Both the position numbers and the translations under genes were made by a program. From Parafilimonas terrae (GTDB lineage: Bacteria; Bacteroidota; Bacteroidia; Chitinophagales; Chitinophagaceae), in contig NZ_FOXQ01000001.1 in NCBI RefSeq assembly GCF_900115755.1, positions 62,001 through 126,000 of the forward strand: 64,000 nt of DNA, in the 5' to 3' direction. This document shows, piece by piece, positions 25,767-34,111 of the stretch. Numbering within the stretch: the stretch's first letter is position 1; the number at the start of each line of letters is the position of its first letter. The notes beneath the pieces are model-generated. The model was not told the origin of the DNA, did no database searches, and saw nothing but the letters and a program-made list of their open reading frames with translations.

Positions 25767-25789
25767 CTTCGTAATTTATATTTTTAAAT

Positions 25790-27331
25790 TTATCTGGCAA
25801 GGCTTGCCTTTATTTGCGTAAATGAATGTGGTGGAAATGTATAGGTTAATTTATTGCCGCTAAACTTTGCCTCTTTTGTTACCGGGATATATTGAGCTTG
25901 ACTGGCGAAGTCAAACGGTGCTTTCAGATCATCACTGTTCACGATGCTTGCTTCAGCCTTGCCGGAAAAATTACCTGAGGCGCTTATAACATCTGCAGTA
26001 ATGGCTTTATCCTGGTGCCGGTTTATAACGTTCACCACTATTTTATTTGTTTCCTTTGAATATACTGCGGTTACATCAAGATAAGGTATGCCTCTATACT
26101 GCGCTGTACCAAAGGTGTCGCAGGAAACATAGGTATCTACAGAAGTGCCGATGCAGTTATTGGAGAATGCCTTGAACGTATAAAAGACCGGCGATTTAAA
26201 AGTTCCGTTTTTGGGGTCGTTTGATAAAAGCGAAGTAAGCATGGTAAAGTTTGCCATTTTTACTACATCTGCATGACGGATAAAAGAATTTAAACATTGT
26301 GCAATAGGTAATACCGCCATAAAATTCCTGGCAAAAGCTCCCCACTCATCCACGGAAAGATGAATAGGATGTTTAAAGTCATTTTGTACGCTTGCCGTTG
26401 CAATTTGGCCGGCTACTATTTTAATCTTTTCGTCAAAATCCATTGCCCCATCGCCCATGTAAGCATAATAATTATCCGGAGAGCCGCCTTCCCAATAACG
26501 GTGGATGGATAAATAATCTATTTTATCGCCGATGCCGTTCAGCACTTTACGGTTCCAGTCAATCCACTTGCCGGTTGGTTCATAATAAGATGATCCAGAA
26601 CCTACGAGTTTTATAGAAGGATCCACTGCCTTCATCGCTTTGGCAGCTTCTCTTGCTGTTTCAACATAGTCGTCTGCGTTTTTATGGCCCAGTTCCCATG
26701 GCAGTCCGTCTACTTCATTACCTAAATCCCAAATTTTTACATTATAAGGCGCTGCATGGCCATTTTTTGCCCGCAGGTCTGAGTAATAAGTGCCGCCTTT
26801 GTAGTTGCAGTATTCAACCCAGTAAGCCGCATCGAGTATAGAACCAAGGCCAAGATTAACCGCTACAACGTTTTCACTGCCTATAGATTTATTGAGCTTC
26901 ATCCATTCATCGGTACCCACATGGTTATTATCTTTTCCTCCCCAGGCCAGGTTAATGCGTGTAGGGCGCTGATCTTTGGAGCCGATGCCATCTTTCCAGT
27001 CGTAACCCATTAAAAAATTACCACCCGGCCAGCGCATATTGGTAATTTTTAATTCTTTCATGGCATCAATATAATCTTTTATGAACCCATCCTCATTTGC
27101 CTTCGACGATGCGGGGTCATACAGCGTGCCGTAAAGCGTGTTGAAATCAACAGAATCGGGTAATCCCATTCTTGCGCCATTAAAATGAATGGGCTCCATA
27201 AATACGCCGTAAATATTGGGATCAATTTCTCCAATAGTCCTGTCAATATCAATTTTAATTGTAGCGTTCTGCGCAAAAGCAGTTGAGCCAAGCAACAAAG
27301 CAAGCAGTAAAATAAGGATGTTCTTTTTCAT
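25790..27331 (-). CDS. abfA: GH51 alpha-L-arabinofuranosidase, short classical form
   Basis: About 513 residues from the preferred ATG at 27331 (MKKNILIL; the frame is open to 27355). A signal peptide ends AFAQ. The classical GH51 barrel plus C-terminal beta-domain, without a CBM, contains acid/base Glu214 in WDLGNEVDG and nucleophile Glu337 in SVDEWGAF (numbered from 27355). This is the type closest to characterised bacterial AbfA enzymes and should cleave arabinose from short arabinoxylan oligosaccharides. It is the first enzyme gene after susCD, separated by a terminator-like structure, and heads the enzyme part of the locus. Confidence 0.92.
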   Translation of the reverse strand: MKKNILILLLALLLGSTAFAQNATIKIDIDRTIGEIDPNIYGVFMEPIHFNGARMGLPDSVDFNTLYGTLYDPASSKANEDGFIKDYIDAMKELKITNMRWPGGNFLMGYDWKDGIGSKDQRPTRINLAWGGKDNNHVGTDEWMKLNKSIGSENVVAVNLGLGSILDAAYWVEYCNYKGGTYYSDLRAKNGHAAPYNVKIWDLGNEVDGLPWELGHKNADDYVETAREAAKAMKAVDPSIKLVGSGSSYYEPTGKWIDWNRKVLNGIGDKIDYLSIHRYWEGGSPDNYYAYMGDGAMDFDEKIKIVAGQIATASVQNDFKHPIHLSVDEWGAFARNFMAVLPIAQCLNSFIRHADVVKMANFTMLTSLLSNDPKNGTFKSPVFYTFKAFSNNCIGTSVDTYVSCDTFGTAQYRGIPYLDVTAVYSKETNKIVVNVINRHQDKAITADVISASGNFSGKAEASIVNSDDLKAPFDFASQAQYIPVTKEAKFSGNKLTYTFPPHSFTQIKASLAR

Positions 27332-27390
27332 ATAGAAGTTTTTGTGGTGCGTCAAAAAATAAACAGGCCTGACCAGGTTTGCCGTTTGCA

Positions 27391-27430
27391 GGTGTTTTTA
27401 AAAAAAAGGGGAAGAGTGTAAAAACACCCC
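27391..27430 (-). terminator. terminator / attenuator between susD and the enzyme genes
   Basis: Two competing stems. Arms 27391-27400 and 27419-27428 (GGTGTTTTTA/TAAAAACACC) form a perfect 10-bp stem. Alternatively GGGG (27408-27411) pairs with CCCC (27427-27430), giving on the minus strand an A-rich lead, a G4/C4 stem and a run of T's, as in an intrinsic terminator. Partial stopping here would give more susCD than enzyme mRNA. Confidence 0.55.
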
Positions 27431-27464
27431 TCCTTTTTTCTGTATCTCGATTGCTAAAAGAGCC

Positions 27465-29420
27465 TTATTCATACCCTGGATTTTGGTAAGTATCTTTTTC
27501 TGCATCCGTCATTTCCATGGCATCAAGCTGCCCCTGCGGAATCGGGCGCAGGTAATGATATGGTTCAATAGTGCGTGTTACAGTTTGCGGTGTATGATCG
27601 CTTATATTAACGCCACCTATGCGGTAAGTAGAAGAAAGTTCCGTCCATTTTTGAGTGCGCACCAGGTCGTACCAGCGGTATCCTTCACCATAATACTCAC
27701 GGGAACGTTCTGCAAGAATATAGTTTATATCAATTGTGGCGGGTGTAGCGGCTACCATTTCAGCGCTGTGATCTTCCACCTTTGCTTCATTTTCCCCATT
27801 GTCAAATTTCCATTTGCCGGCACGGGCACGAATAACATTTATCAAATCCCTTGCACTTTTACCGGCTGTTGTTGCGGCGCCTTTTACAGCAGCTTCAGCA
27901 GCTATAAAATATAATTCAGAGAATTTGGCAATATTGAAAGGACGGGTAGTGCCGGCATTTGGCTGGCCAACACCGCCATTATTATCCGTACGATATGTTC
28001 CTAATTTCCACAGGCCCGGATATCTTAACCTGCTTATGCCCTCAGGAGAAATAACAAAATCTGACCTGCCAGGCAACGCACCTGCACCAACATTGTTTTT
28101 AGTAGCCCAGTCATCATAATTAATTGGCGTGGATGGTTCACCATCCAGGAAGGTGATGATGGCATCACCAGGTGAAACAGGAAGATTATTGGCATTATAA
28201 TAAACAGGTGTGGCATCGCCGGCTAAATTCCAGTTAGCACGGTAAGAAGTAACAAAAGTGCCATCGTAACGGGAATCATTTGTTTTGTCGGCAAACGTAT
28301 TTTCTATTACACCAATGGTTGGCGCCATACGTGTCCATGGACGGCCTAAATCCTGTGTGGCTGCACGCACAACAGAGCTGGCAGTATTGCTCCAGGACGC
28401 ATCTGTACCGCTATGAATAAGTGTATAGTTCCAGGTAAGCATCCATACGGCAAAATTATCAGGAGCGCCGCCACTGCCATAAGTAAGGTTGCCGCCGTTA
28501 TATTGCTCGCTCGTTTGTGTATGATCAGCGTATAAAACAATTTCGCTGTTACGGTCGTTTGACCCCAGGTTCAAATCGTAATACGTTGGCTGCAAACTGA
28601 AAGGCCCCGGGTTTTGAATACCTGCTGTTGCCACATCGTAAGCCTGTTGAAAATACCAGTGTGCATCATGGCCATCGGGATCTGTTCTTGCAGTTTCAGG
28701 ATAAGTAGGAATATTGTTTGGATTTTCCAGCCACCAGGCATAAGTAAGGTAGGCTTTGGAAAGATAAAGCCGCGCTGCAGTTTTTGTTACGCCGCCTGTT
28801 ACGCGGCCCACATCAGGCAGATCATTTACAGCCTGCAGTAAATCAGGAAAGATGGCTTTTGTATATACTTCCGGCACTGTGTTTCGGGTAGAAAACCTTA
28901 CCGGGTTGGTATTGAATGTAAGCTCGCCGGCACCCAAATCCAAAGGCACACCACCATAGGTTTGCACAAGCAGGAAATAATCAAAAGCCCTGAAAAACCT
29001 GGCTTCTGCAATTAATGCATCGGAAAGGCCAACGGCTGAAGCGTTTTCTATAATACCGCTTGCCGTATTAATGTCGGAAAAAGACTCTCCCCAGGGAATG
29101 CTGGTGGGAAAGCTGGTGGAAGTAACCTGGCCCACACCAGACATATCCATATCTTTAAAATTACCATCGGCACTTTGCGCATAGGTTACTTCATCTGTAC
29201 CGGTTAAGCAGGCATTATAATAATAAGCCTGGCCATAGATATTTCTAAGGTGCGCATATAAAGAGGTAATACCTCCCTGAACACCTTTTTCTGTAGAAAA
29301 ATAATCAGGCGTAAAAGAACTGCGGGGCTGTTCGTCCAGGATTTTAGAACATCCTGATGAAAGCAATATGGCGGATGTCAGCGCTGATCCTATTAAAGAT
29401 TTTATATGTGTACGTTTCAT
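27465..29420 (-). CDS. SusD/RagB-family starch-binding-type outer membrane lipoprotein
   Basis: A surface glycan-binding lipoprotein that caps the SusC transporter and delivers xylan oligosaccharides. 651 residues. The lipobox LSSGC (Cys at about residue 24) follows a short basic, hydrophobic leader, and the mature protein begins SKILDEQP, typical of SusD. TPR-like helices in the N-terminal half and the conserved C-terminal region with ILAERSREYYGEGYRWYDLVRT mark the RagB/SusD family. It lies 12 bases after susC in the same unit. It should be lipidated at Cys and placed on the outer face of the outer membrane. It is somewhat longer than average, with an extended insertion in the middle. Confidence 0.95.
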   Translation of the reverse strand: MKRTHIKSLIGSALTSAILLSSGCSKILDEQPRSSFTPDYFSTEKGVQGGITSLYAHLRNIYGQAYYYNACLTGTDEVTYAQSADGNFKDMDMSGVGQVTSTSFPTSIPWGESFSDINTASGIIENASAVGLSDALIAEARFFRAFDYFLLVQTYGGVPLDLGAGELTFNTNPVRFSTRNTVPEVYTKAIFPDLLQAVNDLPDVGRVTGGVTKTAARLYLSKAYLTYAWWLENPNNIPTYPETARTDPDGHDAHWYFQQAYDVATAGIQNPGPFSLQPTYYDLNLGSNDRNSEIVLYADHTQTSEQYNGGNLTYGSGGAPDNFAVWMLTWNYTLIHSGTDASWSNTASSVVRAATQDLGRPWTRMAPTIGVIENTFADKTNDSRYDGTFVTSYRANWNLAGDATPVYYNANNLPVSPGDAIITFLDGEPSTPINYDDWATKNNVGAGALPGRSDFVISPEGISRLRYPGLWKLGTYRTDNNGGVGQPNAGTTRPFNIAKFSELYFIAAEAAVKGAATTAGKSARDLINVIRARAGKWKFDNGENEAKVEDHSAEMVAATPATIDINYILAERSREYYGEGYRWYDLVRTQKWTELSSTYRIGGVNISDHTPQTVTRTIEPYHYLRPIPQGQLDAMEMTDAEKDTYQNPGYE

Positions 29421-29432
29421 GTTGTAATGATT

Positions 29433-32400
29433 TTAAAATGACAGGTTAACACCGAGAATGTAGTTGCGTGTTGATGGCGTATTGGTACCAATCGTAAGTA
29501 TGCGCCTCATATTATAAGAAAGCGGAACTGCCGCATTTTCGTTGCCGTAAGAGTTTGTTTCCGGGTCCATACCAGATTCTTTATAATATGGAGAGAACAT
29601 TACAAACGGGTTTTGAACGGTGAAATAAGCCCTCAATTTTAAGTCTCTACTTTTAATCACGCTCCTGCTGAAATCATAGCCAAGCGATATGGTGCGGATC
29701 TTCAGGAATGAAGCATCGAAATAACCAAGTGTACTTCCGTATTTCGGGTTATCGCCGCTTAAAGGCCCCGCGGGGTTTGGATATTTGGCATCTGTATTTT
29801 CAGGTGTCCAGTAATCAACTTTTACGTTGTTGTTCCTTGAAGTTAAATTGTTAAGATAACCGCCTGACCCATACAGGGAGCTTAAAAGAATGCCGCCGTG
29901 CTGGTAAATTCCCACAATATTTAAATCAAAACCTTTATAAGCCAGCCTGGTATTGAAGCCGCCCAAAAATTTAGGGTCAACATCCATCACCTGCCTGTCA
30001 TCAGCGCCAATTGCCCTTGCCGGCGTGCCATCTCCATTATAATCGCCTGTGTACAATACTTTAATCATACCAACAGCGCCACCGGGCTCCAGCACATCGA
30101 GGTAAGGGTCTTTTTCCTGCCATAAACCCAATTTCTTATAATCAAAGATTGCATTGACATTATGACCCACAAACCAACCGTTGCCTTCATCTTTAGTGGC
30201 ACCGGAAGCAAGCGCCACCAGTTTATTACGGTTTGCATAAATATTGAAACCGGCATCCCAGGTTAAGCCATCGCGGCCACCATCGAGTATGGTACCATTA
30301 ATAGTGAACTCAATACCCTTATTTTGGGTGCGACCTACATTTGCTGTATAGCTGCTAACACCGGATGTAGAAGGCAACCCAACACCAAGCAACAGGTCTT
30401 TTGTATTCGTAGTATAGTATTCCACCGTACCAGACAAACGGTTTTTGAAAAGCGAAAAATCAATACCATAATTCCAGGTCTCAGAGTATTCCCAGCCAAG
30501 GCTTGGATTAGGAAGCTGGGTTACATAATAGCCGGTAGCATAAGTATCATCACCAAAATTATAAGGTCTTGTGCTTAATGAACCAAGAGTTGCATAAGGT
30601 GCAATTGACTGGTTAGAAGTCTGGCCATAACCAGCGCGCAGTTTCAATGCATTTAACCAGGTTACATTACTCATGAATGATTCATTGGTTACATTCCAGC
30701 CCACAGATACGGCAGGATAAGTGTGCCACTGGTGGCCTTTTGCCAGCCTTGATGAGGCATCTGAACGCAAGGTTGCGGAAATCATATAACGGTTATCATA
30801 AGCATACATCACACGGCCCATCCACGACATCAGGCCCCATAAATTATAACTCTGGCCATTGGGGTCAACCGTAATTTCACCATCGGCGCGGCCAAGGTTA
30901 TAAAATTGGAATTCCTGGCTTTGAATATCTTTTGCCGACATAGAAGAGGAATTATATTTCTGTTGCTCTGCAGAATATAAAGCCGTAATGCTTACATTAT
31001 GTTTTTGGGCGAAAGTTTTATCGTAAGAGAGAATATTTTCAATTGTCCAGTGATACGTTTGTGAATTGCTGATACCAGCAGTTGATTCAGTTGCCGGGTT
31101 AGAATTATTTACACCTTCCCCTGTATAATTTCCATTATTACCCTGAATAAAGTCCAGGCCAAGGTTTACCCTGTATTTTAAACCATCAACCCAGGGAATT
31201 TTCACTTCTCCATATACAGAGTTGTAGGTTGCAAAATTTCTTGTTTCATTTATCCATAATCCATTATCGCTTAAACTATCAACCACACCTTTTGTTAATA
31301 CAAACCCATCACCCAACGATTGGTGCACTACCCTTTTTAAAGAGCCATCAGCATTATATGGATCTGCGATAGGCGATGCGGACAAAGTACCGAACGTGCC
31401 TAACTGGTTGCCTTCGCTGATGTTATAATTATTATTGGTAGTAAATCCAACCCGGAAATATTTTCCTATTTGCTGATCGATTGAAGTGCGCAATGAATAC
31501 CGGGTGTATTGCTGCGTAGGAATAAGACTCTGATTTTGATAATACCCGAAGCCAACATTATAGCTTCCGGTTTCACTACCGCCGGAAACGCTTACATCAT
31601 GGCTGTTTACGGTTCCGGTTCTGTAAAATAAGTCCTGCCAATCTGTATTAACATCATCTTTTTCATCAGCGCCGTTTGTATATATACCGGCAGCTTTACG
31701 CAGTGCCACAAATTCAGGCCCATTCATCATAGGGTATCTTGCAAACAAAGTTTGATCGCCATAATAAGCATTATAAGCAACCCTTGCCTTTCCTCCCCGC
31801 TGCCCTTTATTGGTTGTAATTAAAATAACACCATTGGCGCCGCGGGAACCATAAATAGCGGTGGCCGATGCATCTTTCAATACATCAATACTCTTGATAT
31901 CGTCGGGGTTTAAATCTCCTATAGAACCAGGGAAAGGAATTCCATCCAGCACTATCAGCGGGTTATTATCCGCAGTAAGGGAGCGTGTGCCACGGATGCG
32001 TATTTGCATGGTTGCGCCCGGCCTTGTTGAAGTTTGCGACATTTGCACACCGGCCAAACGGCCCTGTAAAGCCTGCGAAACGTTAGCTGCAGGTATTTCC
32101 CGCATCTTATCGCCGCCGATAGAAGCAACAGAACCGGTAACAGCTTCTTTTCTTTGCGTACCATAACCAATTACTACCACTTCCTGCATATTGGTTGTAC
32201 CGGAAGAAAGCGTAATTGTAATATCAGTTTGGTTATTTACGGGTATTTCCTGGTCAAGGTACCCAACTGAAGACACTACAAGGGTTGCATTACCGGGAAC
32301 GTTTAACTGAAAATTGCCGTTTTCATCCGCAGCGGTGCCGGTTGTTTTACCTTTAACCATTACCGAAGCATTAGATACCGGCTGGCCTGTTTCATTAACT

Positions 32401-32546
32401 ACACGACCCTTCACCTGGGTGTTTTGGGCCTGAACAGTCAGAAAGAAAAAACTGAAGATGGCTAACATAGCAATTGTCAGAAACATCTTCATCCGCAGTT
32501 TGCAATGGGCACATACCATTTTTCGCGGAATAATTAAAGCTTGCAT
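29433..32546 (-). CDS. SusC/RagA-family TonB-dependent outer membrane transporter
   Basis: 1037 residues. Layout: signal peptide ending TVQAQ (several possible Met starts at codons 1, 10, 19 and 21; the first is used), a carboxypeptidase-regulatory-like beta domain (VKGRVVNETGQPV) to about residue 125, a plug with the SusC hallmark DVLKDASATAIYGSRGANGV near residue 230, then the 22-strand barrel ending in the typical terminal Phe (GVNLSF). With SusD it imports oligosaccharides into the periplasm using TonB energy. No N-terminal STN (anti-sigma signalling) domain is visible, so an ECF/anti-sigma control loop is unlikely. It is the first gene of the xylan locus. Confidence 0.96.
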   Translation of the reverse strand: MQALIIPRKMVCAHCKLRMKMFLTIAMLAIFSFFFLTVQAQNTQVKGRVVNETGQPVSNASVMVKGKTTGTAADENGNFQLNVPGNATLVVSSVGYLDQEIPVNNQTDITITLSSGTTNMQEVVVIGYGTQRKEAVTGSVASIGGDKMREIPAANVSQALQGRLAGVQMSQTSTRPGATMQIRIRGTRSLTADNNPLIVLDGIPFPGSIGDLNPDDIKSIDVLKDASATAIYGSRGANGVILITTNKGQRGGKARVAYNAYYGDQTLFARYPMMNGPEFVALRKAAGIYTNGADEKDDVNTDWQDLFYRTGTVNSHDVSVSGGSETGSYNVGFGYYQNQSLIPTQQYTRYSLRTSIDQQIGKYFRVGFTTNNNYNISEGNQLGTFGTLSASPIADPYNADGSLKRVVHQSLGDGFVLTKGVVDSLSDNGLWINETRNFATYNSVYGEVKIPWVDGLKYRVNLGLDFIQGNNGNYTGEGVNNSNPATESTAGISNSQTYHWTIENILSYDKTFAQKHNVSITALYSAEQQKYNSSSMSAKDIQSQEFQFYNLGRADGEITVDPNGQSYNLWGLMSWMGRVMYAYDNRYMISATLRSDASSRLAKGHQWHTYPAVSVGWNVTNESFMSNVTWLNALKLRAGYGQTSNQSIAPYATLGSLSTRPYNFGDDTYATGYYVTQLPNPSLGWEYSETWNYGIDFSLFKNRLSGTVEYYTTNTKDLLLGVGLPSTSGVSSYTANVGRTQNKGIEFTINGTILDGGRDGLTWDAGFNIYANRNKLVALASGATKDEGNGWFVGHNVNAIFDYKKLGLWQEKDPYLDVLEPGGAVGMIKVLYTGDYNGDGTPARAIGADDRQVMDVDPKFLGGFNTRLAYKGFDLNIVGIYQHGGILLSSLYGSGGYLNNLTSRNNNVKVDYWTPENTDAKYPNPAGPLSGDNPKYGSTLGYFDASFLKIRTISLGYDFSRSVIKSRDLKLRAYFTVQNPFVMFSPYYKESGMDPETNSYGNENAAVPLSYNMRRILTIGTNTPSTRNYILGVNLSF

Positions 32547-32572
32547 AGATGTTTGGTTTTAGAATTTATAAG

Positions 32573-32603
32573 CAAATCGAAAATTTAATAAACAGAGGTA
32601 CAA
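32573..32603 (-). promoter_or_regulatory. candidate susC promoter
   Basis: On the minus strand TTG (32603-32601), 20 bases, TCGATTTG (32580-32573). The -33 element and spacing fit the Bacteroidota consensus; the -7 box has one mismatch (TC for TA), which may make it dependent on an activator. It would give a leader of about 20-25 bases before the first Met. Confidence 0.4.
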
Positions 32604-33107
32604 GCAATGATTTATTGAAATCCAGGCGTCCATCAGAATAATATTGGTTGAAAAAGTGCAACCGAAATATTAAAGTAATCAGGTTTTATAATACTATACC
32701 TTTCGTAAAAATTCCTGCCAGCATTCCTAAACTTCAAATAAAATGGGGAATCTCCAAACAAACAATCTCATTTATAAATTATAATTAATTGGCAAACAAT
32801 TATTGGTATATTCCCTTGCTTCTCCTTTTCAGTAAATAAATTGTCATTAAGACAATTATCCGCTAAAGTAAAAGAAGTTTCTTAAAAAATGCAACCGATT
32901 ACAAAAAAATTTCTTTTTTCTTGAGAAATACGAGATACTGAACAATGCTTACTTTCCCTAAAAGCAGCGCATTTGAAGCTGATTTTTTAAATGGATGTGC
33001 ACTGGTGTGCTTGCTGTACCAGTATCCAGTTTAGTGTGTTATGATAAACATGCTTTGTATTAAAACAGCCTGTTTACAAGGTTATGCCATATTTATGCTT
33101 TATTACT
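32604..33107. promoter_or_regulatory. susC upstream region without genes, with candidate operator sites
   Basis: No coding sequence was seen here. Structures noted: an inverted repeat GGTTG (32646-32650) and CAACC (32659-32663); the word GCAACCGA at 32658-32665 and again at 32891-32898, the second inside GCAACCGATTAC, which resembles LacI-family operator halves; and AATTGTC-ATTAA-GACAATT, a 7-bp-arm inverted repeat at 32839-32857. One or more may bind the missing locus regulator. Confidence 0.35.
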
Positions 33108-33725
33108 TCACAACCCAAGTTCAAGCACCGTTTTAGGTGAAGGCAAATGAATGCCTTGCAGTCCTGCAGATCTTGCAGCTTCAATATTTGCGAGGGAATC
33201 ATCAATAAAAACAGTTTCTGCAGCAGTAAGGTTTTCTTTTGCAAGCACCGTTTCAAAAATTTCTTTCGAAGGTTTGCGCAAGCCAAGATTATGCGAGTAA
33301 TACGCCGTTATAAAAAGCTCATCAAAATTTTTGTCTTCCACCTGGTTGCGGTAAGCTTTGGTAAACGCTTCATAATGAATCTGGTTAGTATTGGAGAGGA
33401 GATAAATATTATAGCGTTCTTTTATTTTTTTTAACCAGTTAATGCGTTCGGGCGGGAAGTTGAGCAGCAAAGCATTCCAGGCATCTCTTATTTGTTCATT
33501 TGTTAGCGAAGGCTGTTTGGCAAGGCTGCGGAATTCTCCATAAAAATCATCCGGTGAAATAGCACCAATTTCAAGTTTTTCAAATAATGGGCTTACAGAC
33601 TGGAGCGTATAATATTCGTTAAAATTGCCAACGCCCAATTCAGCAAAGGCAAGCGCTGTTTGCTTAAAATCGATATTGAGGATTACGCCTCCCAGGTCGA
33701 AAATGATATTTTCCGGTTTTTGCAT
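33108..33725 (-). CDS. HAD superfamily hydrolase (subfamily IA)
   Basis: A 205-residue cytoplasmic phosphatase-like protein. HAD motif I is FDLGGVILNID: the first Asp is the nucleophile, but the usual second Asp of DxD/DxT is replaced by Gly (DLGGV), as in the YihX-type proteins. Motif II is LLSNTN, motif III the Lys in GLRKPS, and motif IV FIDDSLAN. A four-helix cap lies between residues 15 and 85. YihX-like members dephosphorylate sugar phosphates such as alpha-glucose-1-phosphate. It lies upstream of the xylan locus on the same strand but 560 bases away, so functional linkage is not implied. It ends just inside the spacer, with no clear terminator. Confidence 0.87.
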   Translation of the reverse strand: MQKPENIIFDLGGVILNIDFKQTALAFAELGVGNFNEYYTLQSVSPLFEKLEIGAISPDDFYGEFRSLAKQPSLTNEQIRDAWNALLLNFPPERINWLKKIKERYNIYLLSNTNQIHYEAFTKAYRNQVEDKNFDELFITAYYSHNLGLRKPSKEIFETVLAKENLTAAETVFIDDSLANIEAARSAGLQGIHLPSPKTVLELGL

Positions 33726-33756
33726 GGTGGCAAAAATATAGCCTGGAAAATGAACT

Positions 33757-33785
33757 TTGCAGTTTAAATGATTTGATTATTTTTG
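33757..33785 (+). promoter_or_regulatory. promoter of the CAU tRNA gene
   Basis: TTG (33757-33759), 18 bases, TATTTTTG (33778-33785). It matches the Bacteroidota consensus and lies 24 bases before the tRNA 5' end. Confidence 0.6.
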
Positions 33786-33809
33786 CGCTCCTTTTGGCAG
33801 CAATGCCCC

Positions 33810-33883
33810 GGGCCTATAGCTCAGCTGGTTAGAGCACCTGACTCATAATCAGGGGGTCCCTGGTTCAAGCCCAGGTGGGCCCA
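33810..33883 (+). tRNA. tRNA with CAU anticodon, probably tRNA-Ile2 (lysidine)
   Basis: A 74-base cloverleaf. Acceptor GGGCCTA (33810-33816) pairs with TGGGCCC (33876-33882), then A73. The D arm has AGCTCAGCTGGTTAGAGC; the anticodon stem CTGA/TCAG holds the loop CTCATAA; the T arm is CCTGG-TTCAAGC-CCAGG. No CCA is encoded. CAU may be elongator Met or Ile2. The base pairs C4-G69 and C5-G68 with A37 and A38 match the known TilS (lysidine synthetase) determinants of E. coli tRNA-Ile2, so Ile is favoured. The gene is flanked by its own promoter and terminator and is a single-gene unit. Confidence 0.93.
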
Positions 33884-33893
33884 CTTTAAAAAT

Positions 33894-33922
33894 AAAGCAG
33901 TTGTGAACTTCGCAACTGCTTT
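33894..33922 (+). terminator. Rho-independent terminator of the tRNA
   Basis: AAAGCAGTTG (33894-33903) pairs perfectly with CAACTGCTTT (33913-33922) around a 9-base loop, followed by TTCATTTT. It starts 11 bases after the tRNA. Confidence 0.8.
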
Positions 33923-34111
33923 TTCATTTTAATGTGACCATAACTTAAAGATTCCGGCTGTCTCATTGCTTTATTATATCCCAGGCATTTTCGCTATTTT
34001 CAGACAACCAGATCGTACGGATTGAATGTGCGGTAGAAAGATCACCTGTCTGTTTTTCCTGGTACAAAACCTAACATCGCTAAACAAAAGCATTTATGTT
34101 ATCAACTATAA

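Noticed and set aside
33001-33031. ACTGGT...ACCAGT inverted repeat downstream of the HAD gene
   Set aside because: Only six paired bases with an 11-base loop and no T-run; too weak for a terminator call.
33731-33738. TATTTTTG box just before the HAD gene
   Set aside because: No -33 TTG at the right distance, and transcription would start at the ATG itself; probably chance.
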